Positions 51,238 to 59,851 of a DNA stretch of 64,000 bases are shown here, piece after piece. This stretch comes from Alphaproteobacteria bacterium (GTDB taxonomy: Bacteria > Pseudomonadota > Alphaproteobacteria > Rhizobiales > Rhizobiaceae), in assembly GCA_024742485.1 (NCBI GenBank), contig JANSYK010000003.1, positions 744,001-808,000 of the forward strand, in the 5' to 3' direction. Numbering within the stretch: the stretch's first letter is position 1; each line of letters opens with the position of its first letter. The translations under genes and the position numbers were made by a program. The notes beneath the pieces are model-generated. The model saw only the letters and a list, made by a program, of their open reading frames with translations, was not told the DNA's origin and did not search any database.

Positions 51238-51847
51238 TTTCAAGAAATCCATGAAGGAACTGTTTGCACCCTCCGCGAAGGAGTTCTCGGTCGTTCAGGT
51301 CCCGCCTTTGCAGTTTTTGATGGTCGACGGCGAAGGCACACCGGGGGGTGACAAGGATGGCGAATATACGCAGGCGCTCGCGGCCCTTTACCCCATGGCT
51401 TACAAGCTCAAATTTCTCTCGAAGAAGGAACTGGGCCGCGACTATGTGGTTCCACCTCTGCAGGCTCTGTGGTGGGCCGATGACCTCAATGTGTTTTTGA
51501 CCGGTGACAAGGACCAGTGGAAATGGACCGTCATGATCATGCAGCCTGATTGGATCAAGGAGGATCATGTCACCGCTGTTCGCCAGGTGGTTGCCAAATC
51601 TGCAGACCTGCAGGCACTCCCCAAGCTGCGCCTCGAGACCTACAATGAGGGAATGGCGGTTCAGATCATGCATATCGGGCCCTATTCACAGGAGGGGCCG
51701 ACCCTGAAGAAGCTGCATGAAGAATATATTCCGCAAAACGGATTGGCGGAAAGCGGTCACCACCACGAGATCTATCTTGGCGACCCGCGTAAAACCGCGC
51801 CGGAGAAACTCAAAACCATATTACGCCAACCGGTCAGGTCGAAATGA
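51224..51847 (+). CDS. GyrI-like small-molecule-binding domain protein
   Basis: 207 aa, a GyrI-like (SBMCL) fold protein without a DNA-binding domain. The family pattern is visible: PPLQFLMVDGEGTPGGDKDG, WWADDLNVFLTGDKDQWKWT and QIMHIGPYSQEGPTLKKLHE, then HHHEIYLGDPRKTAPEKLKT, the ending of this group. Such stand-alone proteins bind or hydrolyse small hydrophobic compounds in some cases. It is encoded as a pair with PadR; the ligand may be shared. A good GGAG lies ahead of the ATG (AGGAGAAAGCG). Confidence 0.87.
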   Translation: MSKIDFKKSMKELFAPSAKEFSVVQVPPLQFLMVDGEGTPGGDKDGEYTQALAALYPMAYKLKFLSKKELGRDYVVPPLQALWWADDLNVFLTGDKDQWKWTVMIMQPDWIKEDHVTAVRQVVAKSADLQALPKLRLETYNEGMAVQIMHIGPYSQEGPTLKKLHEEYIPQNGLAESGHHHEIYLGDPRKTAPEKLKTILRQPVRSK

Positions 51848-51934
51848 CGTTGTCACCTGAGTCCATCTGGCGGCATCACGACCAGCGCCCTATAAAGGCC
51901 GGATGCGTTCAATTGACTTGATCAATCATCCGCG

Positions 51935-53707
51935 ATGCAAACCGTGAAGCGCCGAAACCGCCCCACCGGACAGGGGCGACGACATTACACGCTGATTGTC
52001 GCCCTCATCGGTTTTGCGGCCATTTTGACTTCCGTGTTTTATCTGGCGGAGCGGTTTGCATTGTCGGCGGAAACACGACGGGCCCAAGACCGCATCTCGC
52101 TTTACCGATCGACCCTGGTCTCAGCGCTTGAGGAGCATCAGCATCTGCCCTTCATTCTGGCGCGCGATCCGCTGGTGATCGCCGCGGCTGAAAGCGCAAA
52201 TGGCTCCGCGCTGAACACCCGGCTTGAAAGCTTTTCCAAAGAAGCTGGTGTCGACGCCATCTATCTGATGATCTCTGACGGCATGACTATCGCTGCCTCC
52301 AACTGGTCGGAAGAACAGACTTTCATTGGCAACAATTATGGTTTTCGTCCCTATTTCAAGTCAGCACTTGCCGGTGCACGCGGCCTGTTTTTCGCCATTG
52401 GAGCGACCACCCAGGAACCGGGCTTTTTTGTTGCCGAACCGGTCCTCGCTGTGGACGGCCGCATTGCCGGTGTCATTGCCTTGAAAGTTGACCTGACGCC
52501 ACTCACCATGGCCTGGCGGGAGGGCGGTGAGACCTTGCTGGCATCCGATGCCCGCGGTGTGGCGATTCTCGCCTCCAATCCGGATTGGACATATCGGAGC
52601 CTTGCGCCATTGTCGACTGAGGTGCGCAAAGAGATTGCGGCCGAAAGGCAATTTGGCAGCGAACCGCTCCAGCCACTTGATTTCGTTGAGGAGTTGGATG
52701 GCGTCAGAATTGACGGCATCCACTACCTGCACACCGTCAGCGATGTCGGGCATCTCGATTGGGACCTTCATTACCTCACGCCCTACAGCCGCATCACTCA
52801 ACAGGCCTGGCAGGCTGTGCTGCTGGCTGCAGCCGCCCTTTTGCTGGCAAGTGTGGCCATCCTGCTGGTTCGCACTCAGCGCATCCGCACGGCACTGTTC
52901 GTGTCCCAGGAAGATCGGCGCGGATTGCAGGTTCTCAACAAGAAACTCGCGGATGAAATCGAAGAGCGCAAGTCGGCCGAACGCCGGCTGGAGCGGGCGC
53001 AAAAGGAGCTTCAACAGGTCAGCAAGATGGCCGCCCTGGGGCAACTTTCCGCATCCGTGACCCATGAATTGGGACAGCCGATTGCGGCCATGCGAAACTA
53101 TCTGGCGGTGGCTGAGCTGCCGGACAGCGGAATCGATGGTGAGGCGCGGGAATTGGTGGAACAGCTCAATGGAATTGCGGCGCGCATGGAGCACATAACC
53201 GGGCAGTTGCGATTTTTTGCTCAAGCCGAACCCAAGCCGCTTGATCAGTTCGATCTCAGAACGGTCGTGGAATCCGTCGCAGGGCTGATCCAATCGGATC
53301 TGGTTGCCCGCAATATAGACTATAGGGTGGATATCCCCGACCAGGCCGTACCCGTGTTTGGAGATGTCTTTCGAATTGAGCAGGTTCTGGTCAACATGTT
53401 GCGGAACGCCAGTGACGCCGTGGCGGATACCGATCAACCGAAGATTACTTTGCGTTTGCACATGGAGGGAGGTGTCGCCAATCTGAGTGTGGAGGACAAC
53501 GGACCCGGCCTGACGCAAGAGGCCCTGACACAAGCTGAGGATCCGTTCTTTACCACAAAGGCGTCGGGTACCGGCATGGGGCTGGGTTTGTCCATTTCAG
53601 CAGCGATCCTCAAAGATCACGGGGGTAAGATGATGTTTGTCAACGGCCCGGGCGGTGGCGCGGTGTTCACAATGACCCTGCCGATCCATGAAACCGAGCT
53701 GACATGA
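51935..53707 (+). CDS. dctB: C4-dicarboxylate-type sensor histidine kinase DctB
   Basis: 590-aa membrane kinase. Helix 1 at about residues 19-38, a periplasmic double-Cache-like sensor (about 45-285), helix 2 at about 293-313, a coiled coil, then HisKA with His377 in SASVTHELGQPIAAMRNYL. ATPase boxes: NMLRNASDAV (N), VEDNGPGL (G1), DPFFTTK (F), GTGMGLGLSI (G2). DctB senses dicarboxylates in rhizobia. Its stop overlaps the dctD start (ATGA). Because the operon serves a TRAP system whose substrate is not proven, the ligand could be another organic acid. Confidence 0.92.
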   Translation: MQTVKRRNRPTGQGRRHYTLIVALIGFAAILTSVFYLAERFALSAETRRAQDRISLYRSTLVSALEEHQHLPFILARDPLVIAAAESANGSALNTRLESFSKEAGVDAIYLMISDGMTIAASNWSEEQTFIGNNYGFRPYFKSALAGARGLFFAIGATTQEPGFFVAEPVLAVDGRIAGVIALKVDLTPLTMAWREGGETLLASDARGVAILASNPDWTYRSLAPLSTEVRKEIAAERQFGSEPLQPLDFVEELDGVRIDGIHYLHTVSDVGHLDWDLHYLTPYSRITQQAWQAVLLAAAALLLASVAILLVRTQRIRTALFVSQEDRRGLQVLNKKLADEIEERKSAERRLERAQKELQQVSKMAALGQLSASVTHELGQPIAAMRNYLAVAELPDSGIDGEARELVEQLNGIAARMEHITGQLRFFAQAEPKPLDQFDLRTVVESVAGLIQSDLVARNIDYRVDIPDQAVPVFGDVFRIEQVLVNMLRNASDAVADTDQPKITLRLHMEGGVANLSVEDNGPGLTQEALTQAEDPFFTTKASGTGMGLGLSISAAILKDHGGKMMFVNGPGGGAVFTMTLPIHETELT

Positions 53708-55059
53708 CCATGGAGTTCCCCGAACAAGGCTATAAGGTGCTGCTGGTCGACGATGACCGTTCCATGCGCGACTCGCTGAACCATCTCCTGACCAAGGCCG
53801 GATTTCAGGTCGATGCTCACTTTCGTGCTTCAGATGCAATTTCCGCCCTGTCAAAAACACAGCCGGATGTCGTTCTGACGGATATGAAAATGCCGGGCCT
53901 TTCTGGATTTGACCTTCTGGAAGCTGCACAAGACCAGGATCGCGATCTTCCTGTCATCTTGATATCGGCCCATGGGGACGTGCCTCTTGCGGTTGATGCC
54001 ATGGAGCGGGGTGCCCATAATTTTCTCGAAAAACCGTACCATCCGGGCCGGCTTATCACTATCCTCACGCGCGCGGCAGAAAGCCACCGCCTGACACGCG
54101 ACAATCGCAATCTGCGCGCCCGCCTGACCGACCTGTCCGGACTTGACCGGGTCCTGTTGGGAACCTCCAGGGCAATGGTCGACCTGCGAGCCGAGATCAT
54201 GGATCTGGCCACACGGCCAATGCCGGTTCTGCTCTTGGGCGAAACGGGAACCGGCAAGGAGGTGGTGGCACGCGCACTGCATGACCTCGGACCCCGTTGC
54301 GGCGGTTCCTTCGTTCCGGTCAATTGCGCCAGCCTGTCGGAGTCCGAATTCGGCAGCCTGATGTTTGGCGCGCGTGATGGTGACGATGTCGGTTACATTC
54401 AGCGGGCTGAAGGCGGAACGCTTTTCCTCGATGAAATCGACGCGCTGTCCGTTGAACAGCAGGGCTTCCTGTTGCGGGTGCTGGAGGAGGGTGAGATTTC
54501 GCCCGTTGGTTCATCTACAACACAGGCCGTCGACGTGCGGATCGTTTCCGCAAGCAGCAGCGATTTGCAAAAGGCCATCGAAAACGAGCAACTGCGCCCC
54601 GATCTTTACTACCGCTTGAACGCCACGTCTCTTTCCCTGCCACCACTTCAGGCGCGGCCCGATGACATCGTGTTGCTGTTTGCACATTTTGTCGATCTTC
54701 ATTGCGAAACCTATGAGATCCGCCGACCGGAAGTGACGGCCGAGGACACCGCGGCACTGCTGGCCCATTCCTGGCCCGGCAATGTGCGCGAACTTCGACA
54801 CGTGGCTGAAAGACGGGTTCTTGCTGCGCGCCGCGGCCTGGGTTCGGTTGCGGAAGCGATTGCCCGCGACGGTGATGCCGATGATATGCCCAATACATTG
54901 CGGGAAGCCGTCGCCGCCTTCGAGAGACAGCTCATTGGAAATGCGCTCATTGCCCATGACGGCAAGATGGATGCAGTTGCCGAAGCTCTCGGGATTGGCC
55001 GCAGAACACTGAATGAAAAAATGGTCAAGCTCAATCTGGACCGCTCCAAATTCATGTAA
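53704..55059 (+). CDS. dctD: DctD-like response regulator, AAA+ activator lacking the GAFTGA loop
   Basis: 451 aa. Receiver domain with phospho-acceptor Asp60 (DVVLTDMKMPG) and Lys110; AAA+ domain with Walker A GETGTGKE (179-186) and Walker B TLFLDEID; C-terminal Fis-type HTH (KMDAVAEALGIGRRTLNEKM). Between Walker A and B, the family segment FGHE-x-GAFTGA...G is shortened to FGARDGDDVG (221-230), about seven residues fewer, so the loop that contacts sigma-54 is missing. Similar loss is known in NtrC of Rhodobacter, which works with sigma-70. Partner kinase is DctB; likely target is the dctPQM operon. Confidence 0.92.
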   Translation: MTMEFPEQGYKVLLVDDDRSMRDSLNHLLTKAGFQVDAHFRASDAISALSKTQPDVVLTDMKMPGLSGFDLLEAAQDQDRDLPVILISAHGDVPLAVDAMERGAHNFLEKPYHPGRLITILTRAAESHRLTRDNRNLRARLTDLSGLDRVLLGTSRAMVDLRAEIMDLATRPMPVLLLGETGTGKEVVARALHDLGPRCGGSFVPVNCASLSESEFGSLMFGARDGDDVGYIQRAEGGTLFLDEIDALSVEQQGFLLRVLEEGEISPVGSSTTQAVDVRIVSASSSDLQKAIENEQLRPDLYYRLNATSLSLPPLQARPDDIVLLFAHFVDLHCETYEIRRPEVTAEDTAALLAHSWPGNVRELRHVAERRVLAARRGLGSVAEAIARDGDADDMPNTLREAVAAFERQLIGNALIAHDGKMDAVAEALGIGRRTLNEKMVKLNLDRSKFM

Positions 55060-55080
55060 CCGGAGCGGCGGGCAGGGCGT

Positions 55081-55094
55081 TGCGGGATTCCGCA
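55081..55094. promoter_or_regulatory. Candidate upstream binding site for DctD
   Basis: Perfect dyad TGCGG-GATT-CCGCA, about 57-70 bp before the -24 element, with a further TGCGG half-site at about 55115. Position suits an enhancer-type site; binding is inferred. Confidence 0.4.
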
Positions 55095-55149
55095 GGGCGT
55101 GCCGGAAACACGCCTGCGGATAACATCAATACAATTCACCGCCGGGTTG

Positions 55150-55165
55150 TGGCAATCTGCCAGCA
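55150..55165 (+). promoter_or_regulatory. Sigma-54-like -24/-12 element before dctP
   Basis: TGGCAATCTGCCAGCA: GG and GC separated by exactly 10 bp, with TGGCA and GCA matching the consensus TGGCACG-N4-TTGCA. The -12 region is imperfect (CAGCA). It lies 45 bp before the dctP start. Confidence 0.45.
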
Positions 55166-55185
55166 CCACGTTTGCAATTCGTGGT
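55165..55185. promoter_or_regulatory. Dyad between candidate promoter and dctP
   Basis: Perfect 6-bp arms ACCACG-N9-CGTGGT covering the expected transcription start. It could be an operator or form a small leader hairpin. Confidence 0.4.
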
Positions 55186-55209
55186 TGTTCAATTTGGGAG
55201 GATAGGAAG

Positions 55210-56220
55210 ATGACCCGCAATTTGTTGAAGATGACGACTTTGAGCGCCTTGTCCATGCTGATGGTTGCCGAAGCGGCTGCGACCGAATGGAATGTTTCGC
55301 TTTGGGGCAAAAGGCGCGCATTCACTGAACATGTCGAGAAATTGGCTGAGTTGGTTTCCCAGAAGACCAATGGTGAATTCACGCTGAATCTGTCCTACGG
55401 AGGATTGTCCAAGAACCGCGAGAACCTTGACGGGATCTCGATCGGTGCGTTCGAAATGGCGCAGTTCTGTGCCGGATATCATGCCGACAAGAATCCTTCG
55501 ATCACAGTTCTCGAACTGCCATTTCTCGGCGTCGACTCGCTGGAGAAGGAAATCGAAGTTTCAAGAGCACTCTATGCCCATCCGGCAACCCAAAAAGACC
55601 TGGCGCGATGGAACGCCACGCTGCTGATGCCTTCGCCCCTGCCGCAGTACAATATTGCAGGGGTCGGCGATGCACCCAAATCCCTCGGTGATTTCGAGGG
55701 ACTGACGGTACGCGCCACCGGCGGTATCGGCAAAGCCATGGCGGCCGTCGGCGCCGTTCCGACCTCCATGTCGGCATCCGAGGTGCGGCAGGCTCTGGAC
55801 TCCGGCGTGGTCAAGGCTGTCGCCTTCGCGCCGCATGCCCATATGTCTTTCGGCACCGTCGAAAGCGCCAAATGGTGGACGACAAACCTCAATCCCGGCA
55901 CGGTCAATTGCCCCGTGGTCGTCAATACGGATGCTCTTGATGCGCTGTCCGATGACCATCGCGCAGCTCTTCTCGGGTCGGTTGATGAAGCCCTTCAACA
56001 CTATGTCGATGTCTACAATGGCAAGACCATGGACGCCTGGGGGCCGAAACTGACCGAGATGGGAATCGAACAGATCACTTTCGACGACGCAGAATTGACG
56101 GCGTTTCGTGAGAAGGTTGCAGGTCCGGCTGCAGCTGCCTGGATCGAGGACAACAAGGCCAAGGGACTGCCGGCACAGGAACTCTATGACCTGACCGTCA
56201 AAACCATCGCCGGGAACTGA
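55210..56220 (+). CDS. dctP: TRAP transporter substrate-binding protein (DctP family)
   Basis: 336-aa periplasmic binding protein. Sec signal MTRNLLKMTTLSALSMLMVA with cleavage near AEA-A. The family arginine that clamps the substrate carboxylate is expected in GLTVRATGGIGKAM. GGGAGGATAGGAAG lies immediately upstream of ATG 55210 and fixes the start. The N-terminal segment WNVSLWGKRRAFTEHVEKL and the loop NIAGVGDAPKSLGDFEGL fit DctP-type proteins, but not closely enough to rhizobial or Rhodobacter dicarboxylate proteins to state the substrate. First gene of the dctPQM operon, controlled by the adjacent DctB/DctD. Confidence 0.93.
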   Translation: MTRNLLKMTTLSALSMLMVAEAAATEWNVSLWGKRRAFTEHVEKLAELVSQKTNGEFTLNLSYGGLSKNRENLDGISIGAFEMAQFCAGYHADKNPSITVLELPFLGVDSLEKEIEVSRALYAHPATQKDLARWNATLLMPSPLPQYNIAGVGDAPKSLGDFEGLTVRATGGIGKAMAAVGAVPTSMSASEVRQALDSGVVKAVAFAPHAHMSFGTVESAKWWTTNLNPGTVNCPVVVNTDALDALSDDHRAALLGSVDEALQHYVDVYNGKTMDAWGPKLTEMGIEQITFDDAELTAFREKVAGPAAAAWIEDNKAKGLPAQELYDLTVKTIAGN

Positions 56221-56231
56221 CCGAATCCAAC

Positions 56232-56261
56232 CGCCCGCGGCCGACGAACCGGCCGCGGGCG
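56232..56261 (+). terminator. Intercistronic hairpin between dctP and dctQ
   Basis: Perfect 12-bp GC-rich stem CGCCCGCGGCCG / CGGCCGCGGGCG, 6-nt loop, followed by TTCTGTTGTTT. It can act as a partial terminator or 3' stabiliser so that the binding protein is made in excess over the membrane subunits. Confidence 0.8.
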
Positions 56262-56283
56262 TTCTGTTGTTTGGGAGGGCAAC

Positions 56284-56928
56284 ATGGCTGCGGAAGCATC
56301 GATCCTGCAAGACGACAGCTGGCTGAGCCGGCTAGACAGATCACTCTTTTCGTTCGAACGCACACTGGCGCTCATCGGTGGGCTGGCAATATTCTCGCTG
56401 ATGGTGCTTGCGGTCTTCAGTGTATCGGGCCGCAACTTCATGAACCGTCCGCTGCCCGGCTATGTCGACTGGATCGAACAGGCCATGCCGCTCATCGCCT
56501 TTCTGGCCGTATCCTATGCACAACGCCTTGGCGGCCACATTCGAATGGATCTGGTCATCGGCATGCTGTCGGGACGTGCGCTATGGATCGCTGAATTTGC
56601 ATCGACTTTGGCCATGCTGATCCTGATGTTGTTGTTGCTGTGGGGATCTTACGCACATTTCGAACGATCCTTTGATCTGACTGCACCCCTGTGGAGCCGG
56701 GACAGTTCAATGGATATCGGCATCCCGCTGTGGCCGGGGAAATTGCTGGCGCCCATCGCTTTCACGGTGCTCAGCGTCCGACTGATATTGCAATTGTGGG
56801 GCTATGGCCGGGCCATCCGAACCGGAACCGACAGCCCGATTGCCGTACCTCTTATTGAAGATGCCGCCACGCAGGCGGCCCGTGAAGCCGAGTCGGTTTC
56901 GGGCCTCGACAACGGGACCGCACGCTGA
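56284..56928 (+). CDS. dctQ: TRAP transporter small permease (DctQ)
   Basis: 214 aa, four transmembrane helices (about residues 33-55, 62-80, 100-122 and 150-172 by hydrophobicity). DctQ features include SGRNFMNRPLPGYVDWIEQA and the conserved GGHIRMDLV. Small membrane subunit of the tripartite ATP-independent uptake system. GGGAGGGC precedes the ATG. TGATG overlap with dctM. It follows the hairpin after dctP. Confidence 0.93.
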   Translation: MAAEASILQDDSWLSRLDRSLFSFERTLALIGGLAIFSLMVLAVFSVSGRNFMNRPLPGYVDWIEQAMPLIAFLAVSYAQRLGGHIRMDLVIGMLSGRALWIAEFASTLAMLILMLLLLWGSYAHFERSFDLTAPLWSRDSSMDIGIPLWPGKLLAPIAFTVLSVRLILQLWGYGRAIRTGTDSPIAVPLIEDAATQAAREAESVSGLDNGTAR

Positions 56929-58328
56929 TGGAACCGATCGATATTGGATTGATTGTCTCGGCAGGTATGCTGGTCATGGTGATTATCGGCATGCGGGTTG
57001 CATTTGCCGCTGCGCTTGCCGGGATGATCGGACTTGTCTGGATATTCTGGGCAAAGAAGGGACACGACCCGGAAGCCTTCACCTGGGCGCTGACCGTGGC
57101 GGTCAAGACAGCCGGACAGGTGCCGCATTCGAAGATCACATCGCAGGCACTGTCGCTGATCCCGACCTTCATTCTGATCGGCTATCTGGCCTACTATGCC
57201 GGCTTGACGAAGGCCTTGTTCGAGGCAGCGAAACGCTGGGTCGGCTGGCTGCCCGGCGGGCTGGGTGTCGCGACGGTTTTTGCCACGGCCGGGTTTGCCG
57301 CGGTTTCGGGCGCATCCGTCGCAACCAGCGCCGTCTTTGCCCGCATCGCCATCCCGGAAATGCTGCAACTCGGCTACGACAAGCGCTTTGCCGCGGGCGT
57401 GGTCGCTGCCGGCGGAACACTTGCCTCGCTTATCCCGCCATCGGCCATTCTGGTGATCTACGCGATCATCGTCGAACAGGATGTCGGCCGGTTGCTGCTT
57501 GCCGGGTTTGTTCCCGGAGCCGTTTCGGCATTGATCTATGGCGGGCTCATTGTGTTCATGGCGGTTGCATTCAAGCGGCTTGGGCCGCCCGTTTCCGGTT
57601 ATAGCTGGGGGGAGCGGTTCCGATCCCTGCCACCGGCGCTGCCGATCGTGTTTGTCGTCGTCATCATCATCTTCTTTATCTACAACCCGTTTGGCGGTGA
57701 TGCCTGGGGAACGCCGACAGAAGGCGGTGCGCTTGGCGCGTTCGTTGTCTTCTGCATGGCGGTCTACCGCGGCATGCGCTGGAAACAGTTCCGGGACTCC
57801 CTGCTGGAAACCGCAAAACTGGCGGTGATGATTTTCACCATCATCTGGGGCGTTCTGGTCTATGTCCGGTTTCTGGGGTTTGCCGATCTCCCAGGTGCCT
57901 TTTCCGATTGGATCACCTCACTGGAACAGAACCCGATGCTGACGCTGATCCTGATCCTGCTTGCCTATGCGGTGCTCGGCATGTTCATGGATGCGATCGG
58001 CATGCTGCTGTTGACGCTGCCCGTCGTTTACCCTGCCGTCATCGCGTTGAATGGCGGGATCGATGTAAGTGCGGCGGACAGCGCGTTCGGAGTTTCGGGG
58101 GCCGGCTGTGCGATCTGGTTCGGGATTCTGGTGGTCAAAATGGCCGAGCTGTGCTTGATCACTCCACCGATCGGGCTCAATTGTTTCGTCGTGGCCGGTG
58201 TCCGCTCGGATATCTCGGTACAGGATGTCTTCCGGGGCGCCACACCCTTTTTTGTCGCCGATGCCATCACCATTGCGACGTTGATCGCATTTCCTTCAAT
58301 CGTTCTGTGGTTGCCGGGCCTTATCTGA
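56928..58328 (+). CDS. dctM: TRAP transporter large permease (DctM)
   Basis: 466 aa, about 12-13 helices. Transport motifs are present: GFAAVSGASVATSAVFARIA, GTLASLIPPSAILVIYAIIV, MFMDAIGMLLLTLPVVYP, and KMAELCLITPPIGLNCFVVA. It uses the Na+ or H+ gradient to carry the substrate delivered by DctP. A low-complexity stretch of hydrophobic beta-branched residues (FVVVIIIFFIYNPFGGD) precedes the central loop. Last gene of the operon. Confidence 0.94.
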   Translation: MEPIDIGLIVSAGMLVMVIIGMRVAFAAALAGMIGLVWIFWAKKGHDPEAFTWALTVAVKTAGQVPHSKITSQALSLIPTFILIGYLAYYAGLTKALFEAAKRWVGWLPGGLGVATVFATAGFAAVSGASVATSAVFARIAIPEMLQLGYDKRFAAGVVAAGGTLASLIPPSAILVIYAIIVEQDVGRLLLAGFVPGAVSALIYGGLIVFMAVAFKRLGPPVSGYSWGERFRSLPPALPIVFVVVIIIFFIYNPFGGDAWGTPTEGGALGAFVVFCMAVYRGMRWKQFRDSLLETAKLAVMIFTIIWGVLVYVRFLGFADLPGAFSDWITSLEQNPMLTLILILLAYAVLGMFMDAIGMLLLTLPVVYPAVIALNGGIDVSAADSAFGVSGAGCAIWFGILVVKMAELCLITPPIGLNCFVVAGVRSDISVQDVFRGATPFFVADAITIATLIAFPSIVLWLPGLI

Positions 58329-58331
58329 GAC

Positions 58332-58368
58332 ACCAGGTCTGGATGGGGCGTGCGCATCAAGACCTGGT
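58332..58368. terminator. Hairpin after dctM
   Basis: Perfect 9-bp arms ACCAGGTCT / AGACCTGGT with a 19-nt loop, just after the dctM stop and before a convergent gene. No strong U-tract; function likely but weak. Confidence 0.45.
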
Positions 58369-58379
58369 TGGTCCCCGGT

Positions 58380-58832
58380 TCACTTTTCCGCCCTGGCGGA
58401 CTTGCCGGATCCCTCATCGGCAGAAGATTTCGACGCAGAGGATGAATTGTCGTTTGGCTGTTCAACGCTCTGGCTACGATACTTCTCCGTGTAAGCGGCT
58501 ACCCGTTCCGCTCGCTCCAGTGCGGTCTCATCCGGTGCCTTCTCCTCCTCATGGGAGGACAACGGTGTTGAAGTCGGAGCGGATTTGCCCGACAGCACAT
58601 GCGCATCGGCCAGGACGCGCAGGTGGTTCTCAATGAGGATGAAACAGGCGAAGAGTCCCGCGCCAAGTGAAGCCGCAAGAAAACCGGCGGCGAACCCGAT
58701 CAGAGCGCCGGCCCAGGGCTCGACATCGAGCGCCGGGGCCTGGACATAGCCGGCAAAAGCGCCACCGACAATGAATACGGCGGCAAGGACACGAATGATG
58801 CCGGACAGAAAATCGACCAACAAACGCAGCAT
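58380..58832 (-). CDS. Small membrane protein of unknown function
   Basis: 150 aa, not recognised. Two hydrophobic helices (about residues 8-30 and 40-65) with Gly/Ala-rich packing, then a charged, Ser/Glu-rich C-terminal half with many predicted disordered residues (DNSSSASKSSADEGSGKSAR). The layout suggests a membrane anchor with a cytoplasmic tail. It is convergent with dctM and heads in the same direction as the lytic-transglycosylase-like gene upstream. Confidence 0.65.
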   Translation of the reverse strand: MLRLLVDFLSGIIRVLAAVFIVGGAFAGYVQAPALDVEPWAGALIGFAAGFLAASLGAGLFACFILIENHLRVLADAHVLSGKSAPTSTPLSSHEEEKAPDETALERAERVAAYTEKYRSQSVEQPNDNSSSASKSSADEGSGKSARAEK

Positions 58833-58949
58833 TGTCTCAAATCTCCCACTTGACCCCGGCCAGTGAATTGACGCTGCAGCCTACTGCATACCGGTAACAA
58901 CTTGAACCTGACGTTTCGGATTAGCTGCCGGATGGTAAATCCGAGTGCG

Positions 58950-59543
58950 TTACTTGCTTGCCGCCAATCGCATGGCCGATGCGGACCGCTCCACCATGCG
59001 CGCGGTTTTGACCGTGGCTCTGACGACGCGCGACTTGTTGGCCGGGCGGGTCACATGTCTGACGAAAGCGTTGACGGCGGAATCAATGCTCTTGGCGTTC
59101 TTGAAGCTTTGAAAACGGTTGGCCTCACCGATGATGAGGCGGATATTGTAGTCGGCATTGGTCAGATTGGCCGCGCTGTGACCGTTGCCAAGTCCGTTGC
59201 CGCGGTTCATTTGAAACAATCCGTAACACCGGCAGCCCCGATTGTGCGCCTTGGGATTCAAGGTCGATTCACGAATGGCAACGGATACGGCGGCAATCTG
59301 TTGCACCCGTCCATAGCCGGCAGCGGCGAAGCGGCTGGCGATCTTGTTGGCGATTTGTGTCTGGGCCCTGGTATAACCGGGCAGGCTTTTGAACTGGATG
59401 CGTTCGGTTTTTGCGACAGCGAGGCGATCACCGCTGCGTTCGGCATGGGCGGTCTGGAAATGCGATGTCAGGGTGAGGGCACAGATCAGAGCCGTTGCCA
59501 ATGCAGTAAGCGGACGAAGAGAAAACATGTTTTTTGCATTCAT
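58950..59543 (-). CDS. Exported lysozyme-like/SLT-fold protein
   Basis: 197 aa with a Sec signal (RPLTALATALICALTLTSHF, cleavage near AHA). The lysozyme/SLT fold is suggested by the catalytic-type Glu92 in VAIRESTLNPKAHN and GLFQMNRG at residues 108-115. A C-R-C pair (Cys104, 106) directly precedes it. The C-terminal 40 residues are Arg/Lys-rich (RPANKSRVVRATVKTARMVE). A role in peptidoglycan remodelling is likely; it is short for a full lytic transglycosylase. Divergent from the repeat-containing exported protein. Confidence 0.8.
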   Translation of the reverse strand: MNAKNMFSLRPLTALATALICALTLTSHFQTAHAERSGDRLAVAKTERIQFKSLPGYTRAQTQIANKIASRFAAAGYGRVQQIAAVSVAIRESTLNPKAHNRGCRCYGLFQMNRGNGLGNGHSAANLTNADYNIRLIIGEANRFQSFKNAKSIDSAVNAFVRHVTRPANKSRVVRATVKTARMVERSASAMRLAASK

Positions 59544-59851
59544 GGTTTGATCGCAATGAAAGTCATCCGGTCGGACGATCTTCCATGCGTTGATTTCGGA
59601 TTTCACCGACTTCGTTCAAGCGCCTTAAAGGCCAGAATTCGAACGTGTTGCGGTGCGTTGCCGGTGCTTTGCGGGATATTTTGTTCGAAATGTGGCGTTT
59701 CTGGCAGCCAGCCGCTTGAGCCGGGTTTTGGTGTTTATTGCACTGCAACCGTGATCGAATAGACACAGTATGGTCGCGCCATGGAATTGCCCCGTTGGAC
59801 ACCATATATACACGACATTCAGTCTTACCGATTCATCAGGAGAAATCAGAC
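59544..59851. other. Divergent intergenic region
   Basis: 308 bp between two divergent genes for exported proteins. Both promoters should lie here. No gene, repeat or known regulatory site recognised; AGGAGA at 59838-59843 is the ribosome-binding site of the next gene. Confidence 0.5.

Noticed and set aside
57650-57690. Repetitive GTC/ATC run in dctM as a microsatellite
   Set aside because: It simply encodes a valine/isoleucine-rich membrane helix in frame.
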